6,538 nt of DNA from an uncultured Lachnospiraceae bacterium (GCA_910585935.1 CAJUHN010000227.1:1-6538); one strand, 5' to 3'; positions 1 to 6,439 are shown, counted from the stretch's first letter. Made by a program: numbers and translations. Notes: a model not told the origin generated them from the sequence alone.

Positions 1-80
1 GCCCCTAACAGGACTGCTCATTAAGTGCCGACGTCTTCCAAGGGACTTCTTTTGGAATGAGCATCCGTTCCTGTGCTAGT
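1..80 (-). repeat. Partial copy A of a dispersed GC-rich element
   Basis: Read on the minus strand, positions 58 to 16 match positions 242 to 284 of copy B at 40 of 43 bases. The only differences fall opposite 248, 255 and 270, and the one at 270 would be a G-T pair. Weaker similarity continues outward to position 1, where CCTGT-AGGG is shared with 288-297. A short match continues inward (GCTAGT at 75-80 against ACTAGC at 222-227). Only the 5' half of the element is inside the window; the half carrying the GC-rich hairpin would lie to the left of base 1. The sequence just outside the ATTCCA boundary differs from copy B. No gene is seen here. Confidence 0.8.
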
Positions 81-230
81 TTATAGCATAGACAAGTTTG
101 TGAAGTAACATAATCGTGAATAAGCTAATTTCTTTCAATTTACAAAAATAAAATTTCTCTTTTCTTCTAAACAATATTCTCAATTATACAATATGATCGT
201 TTTTCCTAAAACAGCCAATCAACTAGCGAA

Positions 231-367
231 GACAAGGAAGTATTCCATAAGAAGCCCCTTGGAAGACGTTGGCACTTAATGAGCAAACCTGTAAGGGTTC
301 GCGAATTTAGTACCACTACGTCTGGAACGGAGCGAAAGCGCGGCTTCGGTTGGAATACTTCCTTGTC
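231..367 (+). repeat. Complete copy B of the dispersed element, closed by a 17-bp inverted repeat
   Basis: The unit is bounded by GACAAGGAAGTATTCCA (231-247) and its exact reverse complement (351-367). Three further pairings are visible inside. AGACGT (264-269) pairs with ACGTCT (318-323), with GG 271-272 against CC 313-314 extending it around a bulge. A small hairpin has AACC 286-289 against GGTT 296-299. A GC-rich hairpin has AACGGAGC 326-333 against GCTTCG-GTT 343-351, with one bulged G. The whole folds as a closing stem with two branches. The 5' half is repeated inverted at 1-80, the 3' half inverted at 6471-6538, and looser similarity to the latter continues to about 380. It may be a structured RNA or a miniature non-autonomous element; the sequence does not decide. 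The open frame starting at 279 is the element read as protein and is not called as a gene. The remainder, 81-221 and 381-479, is AT-rich with no gene seen. Confidence 0.75.
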
Positions 368-479
368 GCAGCGATCCTTTGGTCAAACTATTCCTCCAAA
401 CAATTATAAATTTATTTTTCTACATTTTTTTAATCTCTATTTTCTTACATATATGATATACAAAAATCTAATTTTCCTC

Positions 480-509
480 TTGACAAACCCTTATTCTATA
501 TGATATATT
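480..509 (+). promoter_or_regulatory. Probable sigma-A promoter of the tRNA-Thr gene
   Basis: A perfect -35 box TTGACA (480-485) is followed after 18 bases by TATATT (504-509), which matches five of six positions of the -10 consensus. Transcription would start near 516, about 38 bases upstream of the mature tRNA. The location in front of an isolated tRNA gene supports the call. Confidence 0.6.
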
Positions 510-553
510 ATGTAATTGAGTGGTTTATTAAAATTTAAAAATATCTATTTTAT

Positions 554-626
554 GCTGCTATGGCTCAGCAGGTAGAGCGTCGCCTTGGTAAGGCGGAGGT
601 CACGGGTTCAAATCCCGTTAGCAGCT
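554..626 (+). tRNA. tRNA-Thr, anticodon GGT
   Basis: A full 73-base cloverleaf is visible. The acceptor stem is GCTGCTA 554-560 with TAGCAGC 619-625, a perfect 7 bp, and the discriminator is T626. The D stem is GCTC 563-566 with GAGC 575-578. The anticodon stem is TCGCC 580-584 with GGCGG 592-596 (one T-G pair), around the loop TTGGTAA 585-591. The T stem is ACGGG 602-606 with CCCGT 614-618, around TTCAAAT. The anticodon at 587-589 is GGT, which reads the threonine codons ACC and ACU. The 3' CCA is not encoded and must be added after transcription. The gene stands alone, with its own promoter upstream and a terminator immediately downstream. Confidence 0.97.
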
Positions 627-639
627 TTTTCCTTAAATT

Positions 640-667
640 AAATGTCCCTTCTTAAGGGACATTTTTT
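640..667 (+). terminator. Intrinsic terminator after tRNA-Thr
   Basis: An 11-bp perfect stem, AAATGTCCCTT (640-650) with AAGGGACATTT (654-664), closes a 3-base loop and runs into six T residues (662-667). It lies 13 bases after the tRNA and ends that transcript, so the following PspC gene needs its own promoter. Confidence 0.92.
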
Positions 668-748
668 ATATGCTAAATTTTAAAATAAAAGACAATATTT
701 CTAATTTTTCTTATGACAAATGTAATTTAAAATCATGTAAACTTTCAC

Positions 749-777
749 TATACATTTTTACTCTTCATGGATATAAT
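749..777 (+). promoter_or_regulatory. Probable promoter of the PspC-domain gene
   Basis: A perfect -10 box TATAAT (772-777) is preceded at a 17-base spacing by TATACA (749-754), which matches four of six -35 positions. It lies between the tRNA terminator and the gene. The implied start near 784 gives a 5' leader of about 90 bases. The -35 box is weak, so an activator or an alternative sigma factor is possible. Confidence 0.5.
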
Positions 778-875
778 AATATATAAATAATCAAGATATA
801 AAACAAGTATATCAGAAAATACTCATATATTTGTTTTCATACAAATTTATCATAAAAAAAGAGAGGATGAAACAT

Positions 876-1085
876 ATGAATATGGAATCAAAAAGATTAT
901 ATAAATCTCGTAGTAATAGAATGATTTGCGGTGTATGTGGAGGTGTTGCTGAATATTTAAAATTAGATCCTACTATTATCCGCCTTCTTTTCGCATTATT
1001 TTGTTTTCTCGGCGGTTCAGGTATCCTTGTCTATATTATAGCTGCTATTATCATTCCAGAAGAACCAATAGATGGATATAATTAA
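876..1085 (+). CDS. Stand-alone PspC-domain membrane protein
   Basis: This 69-residue protein is almost exactly one PspC domain (phage-shock-protein C family). The family signature is clear: KRLYKSRSNRMICGVCGGVAEYL at residues 6-28, followed by LDPTIIRLL. A hydrophobic glycine-containing stretch at about 37-60 forms the membrane segment(s), followed by the usual IIPEE end. In Gram-negative bacteria PspC is an inner-membrane sensor/regulator of envelope stress. In Bacillota, small single-domain PspC proteins are common and mostly uncharacterised, so an envelope-stress role here is inference from the family. The start at 876 is chosen because GAGAGG (861-866) lies 9 bases upstream. The in-frame ATG at 867 directly abuts that site, and the farther-upstream ATG at 831 has no ribosome binding site. 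No pspA or pspB partner is in the window. The gene is flanked by a terminator upstream and a strong hairpin downstream, so it is probably monocistronic. Confidence 0.92.
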   Translation: MNMESKRLYKSRSNRMICGVCGGVAEYLKLDPTIIRLLFALFCFLGGSGILVYIIAAIIIPEEPIDGYN

Positions 1086-1139
1086 AATTTTAAAAATTAA
1101 TTTTTTCTCTTGAAAATGTTTTATTAGAAATGTAATGAG

Positions 1140-1185
1140 TATAACAAGAACACTTATAACTTTAGTTATGAGTGTTCTTGTTGTA
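1140..1185. terminator. Strong 21-bp hairpin downstream of the PspC gene
   Basis: Positions 1140-1160 pair with 1165-1185 over 21 bp, including two G-T pairs, around the 4-base loop TTTA. On neither strand is the hairpin followed by a real T tract (+ strand: GATAGATG). It is placed as expected for a terminator or 3'-end stabiliser of the PspC transcript 55 bases upstream, but it is not a canonical intrinsic terminator. The AT-rich stretch from 1186 to 1284 should contain a promoter for the flavoprotein pair; I could not identify a convincing one. Confidence 0.55.
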
Positions 1186-1284
1186 GATAGATGAAAGAGA
1201 ACCTATACATAAATAATAACACATCAAAAATACCAAAAGCATTTCCAAGAGTTTTTTATTCTATTATAGAAAGGATTTTTTAAA

Positions 1285-1788
1285 ATGAAACTTATTATTC
1301 ACGATTTACCAGAAGATATGGCAAAAACATTATTTTCTCATCACTCTTCTGACTATAAAATTATTTCTGGCTGCGCTGATATCACCCCTTGTATGGGCTG
1401 TTTTGGCTGTTGGATAAAAAGTCCTGCCAAATGCTGTATTCCAGATAAATATCACAATATGGGAAAATTCCTAGCAAGTAGTGAAGAATTTATCATTATC
1501 AGTCGTTGTATTTATGGCTGTTATAGTCCAGAAGTGAAAGTTCTCTTAGACAGAAGTATTTCCTATCTGCTTCCATTCTTTAAAGTGAGAAATGGCATGG
1601 TACATCATAAACTCCGCTATAAAACTTCTTTTTCGCTCACCACCTATTTTTATGGAGAAGATCTCACTCCAAATGAAATATCGACAGCAAAACAATTAGT
1701 ACAGGCAAATGCATGTAACCTGAATGTTCCTAACTGCGAAACCATTTTTCTTAAAAATCCATTAGAATTAGGAGGCGAATTTAGATGA
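1285..1788 (+). CDS. Cysteine-motif flavodoxin-family protein, first of a coupled pair
   Basis: This 167-residue protein belongs to the NADPH-dependent FMN reductase / iron-sulfur flavoprotein superfamily. The diagnostic motif is PCMGCFGCWIKSPAKCC, with C36, C39, C42 and C50 (C-x2-C-x2-C-x7-C, plus C51). This spacing matches the compact cluster-binding motif of archaeal iron-sulfur flavoproteins (Isf). Residues 73-99 (SRCIYGCYSPEVKVLLDRSISYLLPFF) are the conserved segment after strand 3. The N-terminus is short: after MKLIIHD there is no GSPR-like phosphate-binding loop of the kind seen in canonical members and in the next gene. FMN binding by this chain alone is therefore doubtful, and it may work as a complex with its partner. 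AAGGA (1271-1275) lies 9 bases before the ATG. The stop overlaps the next start by 4 bases. The protein is cytoplasmic, and the redox substrate cannot be read from the sequence. Confidence 0.82.
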   Translation: MKLIIHDLPEDMAKTLFSHHSSDYKIISGCADITPCMGCFGCWIKSPAKCCIPDKYHNMGKFLASSEEFIIISRCIYGCYSPEVKVLLDRSISYLLPFFKVRNGMVHHKLRYKTSFSLTTYFYGEDLTPNEISTAKQLVQANACNLNVPNCETIFLKNPLELGGEFR

Positions 1789-2453
1789 ATATAGTCTTTA
1801 TCAATGCCAGTCCCAAAGGAAAAAACAGCAATAGCTTGTATTTTTTGGAATTACTTCAAAACAGTCTTACAAAAGATTCTTCAAACGATATCACAATAAA
1901 ACAATATACTATCACTTCTTCTTATTCAGAAGCTGATTTTTATACAGATATAGCGAATAGTCAGGCGATTGTATTCGCTTTTCCACTTTATGTCGATTCT
2001 TTACCCTCTAATGTTTTATCTTTCCTGAGAAAAATGGAAGAAGTTTTAAAATCTTCTCCTTGTTCTGCCACTACTTATGGAATCGTAAATTGTGGCTTTT
2101 ATGAGGGAAAACAAAATGAACTAGGAATTGAAATCTTAAAAAATTGGTGTTCGAGAGTAAACCTTCCTTTCGGGCAGGCTATTGGCATAGGATCTGGGGA
2201 AATGTTGGGTTCACTGCGCACCATGCCATTAGAGGAAGGTCCAAATAAAAACCTCGGAATAGCGATTCAAAAATTCAGCCATACCATTTTACAGCAGGCA
2301 TCAGCGGAAACCATCTATGTCATTCCCAGCTATTTCCCAAGATTCTTCTTTATCAAAGCTGCGAATCATTTTTGGGTAAAAAGAGCCCAAAAAAATAACT
2401 TAAAAAAACGGGATTTATATAGAAAATTTGCCATACCCAAAAAAGAAAAGTAA
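1785..2453 (+). CDS. NAD(P)H-dependent FMN reductase-like flavoprotein, second of a coupled pair
   Basis: This 222-residue flavodoxin-fold protein has a clear FMN site. After the first strand (MNIVFI) comes the phosphate loop NASPKGKNSNS (7-17). AFPLYVDSLPSNV (65-77) is the loop that contacts the flavin ring, and NCGFYEGKQNE (102-112) is the third conserved loop. The C-terminal 40 residues are basic and aromatic (PSYFPRFFFIKAANHFWVKRAQKNNLKKRD), which might bring it to a membrane or to a partner. It lacks the cysteine motif of the upstream protein. The ATG overlaps the upstream TGA in ATGA, and a perfect AGGAGG (1770-1775) sits 9 bases before it, inside the upstream gene. This indicates co-translation and probably a fixed stoichiometry. 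Together the two genes look like a flavoprotein with its FMN loop and cysteine motif on separate chains. An electron-transfer or quinone/nitro/disulfide reductase role is inference. Confidence 0.85.
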   Translation: MNIVFINASPKGKNSNSLYFLELLQNSLTKDSSNDITIKQYTITSSYSEADFYTDIANSQAIVFAFPLYVDSLPSNVLSFLRKMEEVLKSSPCSATTYGIVNCGFYEGKQNELGIEILKNWCSRVNLPFGQAIGIGSGEMLGSLRTMPLEEGPNKNLGIAIQKFSHTILQQASAETIYVIPSYFPRFFFIKAANHFWVKRAQKNNLKKRDLYRKFAIPKKEK

Positions 2454-2580
2454 AGCTCACCTACTATCTTATTCTGTCCATAGAAACACGGTAAACTACT
2501 TATTGTCTAAAGCTAATGGGGATTTTGGTTACATCATTTCAAAATAAATAACATAAACTATAAACATCATTACTCACTTT

Positions 2581-2689
2581 CAAAAAGAACTGTTATAAAA
2601 TAAAATTTTTATATTATATATGGATATAAGCATCATACAATATCCATAACATCTAATATTTAAAATTTATTTTACAACAGTTCTTTTTG
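2581..2689. terminator. 109-base inverted repeat between convergent genes, probable bidirectional terminator
   Basis: CAAAAAGAACTGTT (2581-2594) is the exact reverse complement of 2676-2689. Pairing continues through TAAAATAAA (2596-2604 with 2666-2674) and, after small offsets, to GGATAT 2622-2627 with ATATCC 2640-2645, around a 12-base loop. The A-rich left end and T-rich right end suit termination on both strands. It lies between the flavoprotein pair (ending 2453) and the minus-strand operon (ending 2722). A third copy of AAAAAGAACT at 2703-2712 can pair with 2679-2688, giving an alternative 10-bp hairpin next to the minus-strand stop codon. The imperfect 100-base palindrome would also fit a small MITE-like element. 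Positions 2454-2580 show nothing else. Confidence 0.6.
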
Positions 2690-2721
2690 TTTCTCTTTTA
2701 TAAAAAGAACTCATTTTTAAA

Positions 2722-4872
2722 TTATTTCAAATAAAATTGATATTTACATTTTCTGCATACCACTCTGCTGCCATTTACGTTTAACATACTATCCTCACCA
2801 CACTTGGGACAAATCTTTCCTGATGAATATTCTTTACTGCTCCCACAGATAGGACACACATAATATCCAAATCTATCTTGAATTTTACATTCCCTGCTGT
2901 CAATAATTGCATCACAGTTTTTATTGATACAAAAATTTATGTATACATCATGATCATGAGAATCATCTATATCTGCCATAATACAAGAAAATCTCGTTGC
3001 AGAAAGCCTTGCCATCAATTTCATAGAATATTCAAATTTAACAATAAATGTATTTTTGCATTTGTGGCATTTTAATCTTTCTTTCATTTCAATTAACCTA
3101 TTCACCCATGCAGATATTTTATATGAATAAGATAATTCTTTTGCCTTCATTATCCCAATTTCCGTTAAATCTGGATGAAAGCCTATATTCATTAAATAAT
3201 CTGTCAGACACTGATGTTCAAACTTCTTTGTATTTTTATATTGAGTATCTGCTAGATTATTCCTATAATTACATTTTTTATATCCATTATCTGGTCTTTC
3301 ATATCCTTTCGGACAAAATACTCCATTTACGCTTCTCCAGTCTTTCGCATCACAAAAATAATTTATCTGCCTATCACTATTATTCTGATGACATTTTTCT
3401 AGTATGCATCTTAATTCATGTGTAACATTTTTGTCACTATTAAAACATTCTATGATATATTTGATGAAATGCTCATGTGCATTTCCTCCTTCTTCATTTC
3501 CTAAAAATATATTCTGCTTATCAAATGAACTATCAGAATAAATAATACTTAAAAATTTTAATAGTGAAAGAATCAGCCTATGACAACGACAACTCTCATA
3601 CTCATAGACCTCCTTTATTTTATTATAATATCTGTCTTTCCATTCTCTCCAAAAATTGGATAAATATAATAAAATTCTCACTTTCACACTATCAGAAAAA
3701 TTTTGCCACCAAAATATATGAAAACTCGTTTCACATTCATAAGTTTTTTCTGCAATATACATTGCCGTTTTTTTATGAATATCAGCTTCTACCCCTCTTA
3801 TTATCTTTCCCACTTTCGATATATAATCAATATCCAAACTCGCCCAATTAATCCTCATTTCCTTTATCATTTTAAGAAATTGCTCATCTTCTATATATTG
3901 CAATGCCTCATGATTATAGACAAGAAATTGAATATCACAGATACTACATATATACTTCTTTTCATAATTTCCTATATGTTTCAATAAATAGTCAAACTTA
4001 TCCTGACTATCCAGATACTCTTTTATCTGGATAGCCATCATAATATCCACAGTTAACCCCTTACATATTTTTTCACTTTCTAGGATTAATCGCGGCACTG
4101 CCGATAAAATCACCTTTGCCTCATGATTATATCTTATCATATGATTCCAAAGTTCAAGCTCTATGATAGAACTACACTCTTCCCTTCTCCAATCAATAGA
4201 AAGAATCATATCTTTTAATACCATATAAAAACTACACCCAGCAATTGTTTCATTTTTATAGCTCATCAACTGATTGAGATAAAAACAAATATCCTTATCA
4301 AAGCGACCTTCCTGATAATTTTTTAAAAAACTTTTTCTCACTTTTGGATAATATAAATATTTAATATTCTCTTCAAAATGGTTTTCAAAAATATATTCTG
4401 GTCTTATAAATAAAAAAACTTGATATAATTTACTATCCTCTGGTATTCTAGAAGAAATCATATAGAAATCATAATTACTCAATTTATTCCAAGGTACTTG
4501 TCTTATTAAATCATCTTGATATATTTCATATTCAGAACTACATAAAACTTTCTCTATATTTCTTTCTTCTCTATCCAACAATAATATGATTTCTTCCCTT
4601 TCCATCTCAGACAATAATCTTACATCTTCTGCATAAATACCACTATCTTTTCCTATTCTTATTTCAAATGCAACATATATTTTCTTATTATTTTTATTCA
4701 TTTGACACTGTTCTATCAAATGACTTAATGCTCTGATATTTTTCTTATGAAAAAAAATACTCTCATCTTTTTCTACTTTATTGATAAAACCAAAATGATT
4801 TTCATGACCTGTCTTTGAATTATATCCTCCATACCATTTTAAATATCCAATTTTTATCTCTTCTTTTTTCAT
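2722..4872 (-). CDS. Large cold-shock-domain protein with cysteine-rich zinc-ribbon C-terminus, function unknown
   Basis: The product has 716 residues. Residues 6-87 resemble a cold-shock (OB-fold) domain: GYLKW at 9-13, HFGFI at 26-30 in the RNP1 position, SIFFHKK at 38-44 in the RNP2 position, then VAFEI and GIYAEDVRLL. They suggest single-stranded RNA or DNA binding. Residues 90-500 look helical with no motif I recognise; CSIC (309-312) is an isolated CxxC. From 505 on it is cysteine-rich: C507, C520, C534, C602/C605, C648/C653 followed by IIDSR (656-660), C673/C676, C688/C691 and C706/C709. At least one zinc ribbon (673-691) is likely, probably two or more. I recall similar cold-shock proteins with a C...C..IDSR module in other gut bacteria but cannot verify this. 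No nuclease, helicase or nucleotide-binding signature is visible. AGAGGA lies 4 bases before the ATG and the upstream gene stops 15 bases away, so the two are probably co-transcribed. The gene is notably AT-rich (12 of 60 G+C at 4381-4440), which hints at acquisition by transfer. Confidence 0.85.
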   Translation of the reverse strand: MKKEEIKIGYLKWYGGYNSKTGHENHFGFINKVEKDESIFFHKKNIRALSHLIEQCQMNKNNKKIYVAFEIRIGKDSGIYAEDVRLLSEMEREEIILLLDREERNIEKVLCSSEYEIYQDDLIRQVPWNKLSNYDFYMISSRIPEDSKLYQVFLFIRPEYIFENHFEENIKYLYYPKVRKSFLKNYQEGRFDKDICFYLNQLMSYKNETIAGCSFYMVLKDMILSIDWRREECSSIIELELWNHMIRYNHEAKVILSAVPRLILESEKICKGLTVDIMMAIQIKEYLDSQDKFDYLLKHIGNYEKKYICSICDIQFLVYNHEALQYIEDEQFLKMIKEMRINWASLDIDYISKVGKIIRGVEADIHKKTAMYIAEKTYECETSFHIFWWQNFSDSVKVRILLYLSNFWREWKDRYYNKIKEVYEYESCRCHRLILSLLKFLSIIYSDSSFDKQNIFLGNEEGGNAHEHFIKYIIECFNSDKNVTHELRCILEKCHQNNSDRQINYFCDAKDWRSVNGVFCPKGYERPDNGYKKCNYRNNLADTQYKNTKKFEHQCLTDYLMNIGFHPDLTEIGIMKAKELSYSYKISAWVNRLIEMKERLKCHKCKNTFIVKFEYSMKLMARLSATRFSCIMADIDDSHDHDVYINFCINKNCDAIIDSRECKIQDRFGYYVCPICGSSKEYSSGKICPKCGEDSMLNVNGSRVVCRKCKYQFYLK

Positions 4873-4887
4873 CTTATCCTCTACATT

Positions 4888-6288
4888 TTACACCAATCTT
4901 CTTCCCATCAATATCCCCATCGCAGATGCCATCATAAGTCCTCTTGTCCATCCACTAGAATCTCCCAGACAATACAATCCTTTAATATTCGTTTCAAATT
5001 CTTTTGTCATCTTCACCCGATTACTATAGAATTTCAATTCTGGAGAATATAACAAAGTTTCATTGCTCGCAAACCCCGGCACAACATGGTCAACCGCATG
5101 AATAAAATTAATAATATTTGTCATCGCACGATATGGTATAGCCGCTGTAATATCTCCTGCCACTGCATCTGGCAAAGTTGGACTCACATTAGACTGGCTC
5201 AATTCCTTTTGCCAAGTTCTCTTTCCACTTAAAATATCCCCATAACGCTGCACTAAAATATGCCCACTTCCCAACATATTCGTGAGTTCTCCTATCTTCT
5301 TGGCATATGCAATAGGTTGATTAAATGGTTCTGTAAAATTATGAGAACATAAAATCGCTAAATTTGTATTCTGTGATTTAATCTCTTTATAAGAATGTCC
5401 ATTCACTACCGCCAAATCATTATCATAATTCTCCTGACTCACAAAACCTCCAGGATTTTGGCAAAATGTTCTCACTTTATCTTTAAATGGAGCAGGATAT
5501 CCAATCAACTTAGATTCATAGAGCACATTATTGACATATTCCATAATCTCATTTCTCACTTCTACTCTCACTCCGATATCCACTGTCCCCGGCTGATGCA
5601 TAATTCCATGCTGTTCACAGAGTCTTTCTAACCAATCTGCCCCTTTTCTTCCAGTTGCCACTACAATATTCTCTCCCATTAAAGTTTCCTTTTCCTCATG
5701 GGTAACAGAATCTACTAAAATAGCTCCTTTACAAATATCATCTTCTATGATCAAATCCTTACACAAATAGTTAAAATAAATGTCCACTCCATTTTCCTGT
5801 AAATATTGTTCAATCTTATAATAAATTTCCTGTGCCTTTTCTGTACCTAAATGACGTATCGGGCAATCCACTAACTTTAAATTTGCCTGAATAGCTCTGC
5901 GCCTGATATCCTTCGTTTCCTCTACTCGGTCAAGCCCTTCTATCTTACTATCCGCTCCAAATTCCAAATATATTTTATCTGTATAATCTATCGTTTCTTG
6001 TGCGATCTCCTCACCAATTAACAGAGGTAAATCTCCTCCCACTTCATAACTCAAAGATAATTTCCCATCAGAAAATGCCCCTGCTCCCGAAAATCCAGTT
6101 GTAATATGGCAATATGGTTTACAATTTAAACATTTTTTTGTCTTCGTCTTAGGACAGTTTCTCTTTTCTACCGGTTTCCCCTTCTCTATCAGAGCAATCT
6201 TTTTTGATGTTCCCTTCTTTATCATCTCTAACGCTGTAAAAATACCCGCTGGACCAGCCCCAATAATAAGCACATCATAATTCTTCAT
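4888..6288 (-). CDS. NAD(P)/FAD-dependent dehydrogenase of the COG2509 type
   Basis: This 466-residue cytoplasmic flavoprotein opens with a Rossmann FAD-binding site: strand YDVLIIG, GAGPAG at 10-15 and acidic E35 for the ribose. A family-typical cysteine segment follows (C45, C53, C56, C60), leading into GFSGAGAFSDGKL at 65-77. ATGR at 211-214 is the second dinucleotide-domain motif. The C-terminal GLYCLGDSSGWTRGLMMASAMG (437-458) closes the FAD site. The family is annotated as FAD-dependent dehydrogenases of unproven substrate; the four cysteines could bind a metal or cluster, which is inference. The start at 6288 is chosen because AGGAG (6296-6300) lies 7 bases upstream. The ATG at 6294 is too close to that site, and a TTG at 6306 would overlap it. 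The gene leads the minus-strand unit from the promoter at 6440-6468, with a leader of about 145 bases. Composition is less AT-rich than the downstream gene (29 of 60 G+C at 5581-5640). Confidence 0.9.
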   Translation of the reverse strand: MKNYDVLIIGAGPAGIFTALEMIKKGTSKKIALIEKGKPVEKRNCPKTKTKKCLNCKPYCHITTGFSGAGAFSDGKLSLSYEVGGDLPLLIGEEIAQETIDYTDKIYLEFGADSKIEGLDRVEETKDIRRRAIQANLKLVDCPIRHLGTEKAQEIYYKIEQYLQENGVDIYFNYLCKDLIIEDDICKGAILVDSVTHEEKETLMGENIVVATGRKGADWLERLCEQHGIMHQPGTVDIGVRVEVRNEIMEYVNNVLYESKLIGYPAPFKDKVRTFCQNPGGFVSQENYDNDLAVVNGHSYKEIKSQNTNLAILCSHNFTEPFNQPIAYAKKIGELTNMLGSGHILVQRYGDILSGKRTWQKELSQSNVSPTLPDAVAGDITAAIPYRAMTNIINFIHAVDHVVPGFASNETLLYSPELKFYSNRVKMTKEFETNIKGLYCLGDSSGWTRGLMMASAMGILMGRRLV

Positions 6289-6439
6289 CACCATTCTCCT
6301 CTCCAAATTCTCTGCATAAAAATACCAACCACTCGAAAATATAAACTTTCCCTCCTAATGGGTTTTACAAATTTTTGACTATTTACGACAGTTGGCACAA
6401 ACACATTATCCTACTATTCAATTAATAAAAACCTTATTT

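Noticed and set aside
225..374. AGCGA at 225-229 and 370-374 as a target-site duplication around copy B
   Set aside because: The spacing from the inverted-repeat ends is unequal (1 and 2 bases), and AGCG also follows the end of copy C, so it belongs to the element or is chance.
1..400. CRISPR array
   Set aside because: The repeats are inverted, imperfect, few and unevenly spaced; no direct-repeat series or cas gene is present.
279..503. Open frame of 74 codons crossing the right half of repeat copy B
   Set aside because: Its first half is the dispersed element read as protein (SGTERKRG from the GC-rich hairpin) and its second half is low-complexity AT-rich sequence. It has no ribosome binding site and runs through the inverted-repeat arm. 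Similar translations are, as I recall, common spurious annotations in Lachnospiraceae.
554..626. tRNA-Thr gene as an integration site
   Set aside because: No second copy of the tRNA 3' end and no integrase gene is seen in the window.
831..875. N-terminal extension of the PspC protein from the ATG at 831
   Set aside because: The extra 15 residues are not part of the domain, no Shine-Dalgarno precedes 831, and the GAGAGG at 861-866 fits the start at 876.
2878..3987. Several open frames on the plus strand opposite the 716-aa gene
   Set aside because: They are antisense shadows of a long continuous gene, rich in Y, I, F and S from AT-rich complement codons, without ribosome binding sites or recognisable domains.
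5395..5631. Open frame on the plus strand opposite the dehydrogenase gene
   Set aside because: It lies wholly inside a well-supported gene on the other strand and has no domain or ribosome binding site.
6289..6306. Six-residue extension of the dehydrogenase from a TTG codon at 6306
   Set aside because: The codons of the extension are themselves the GGAGAGGAG ribosome binding site. The ATG at 6288 has correct spacing and starts directly at the Rossmann strand.
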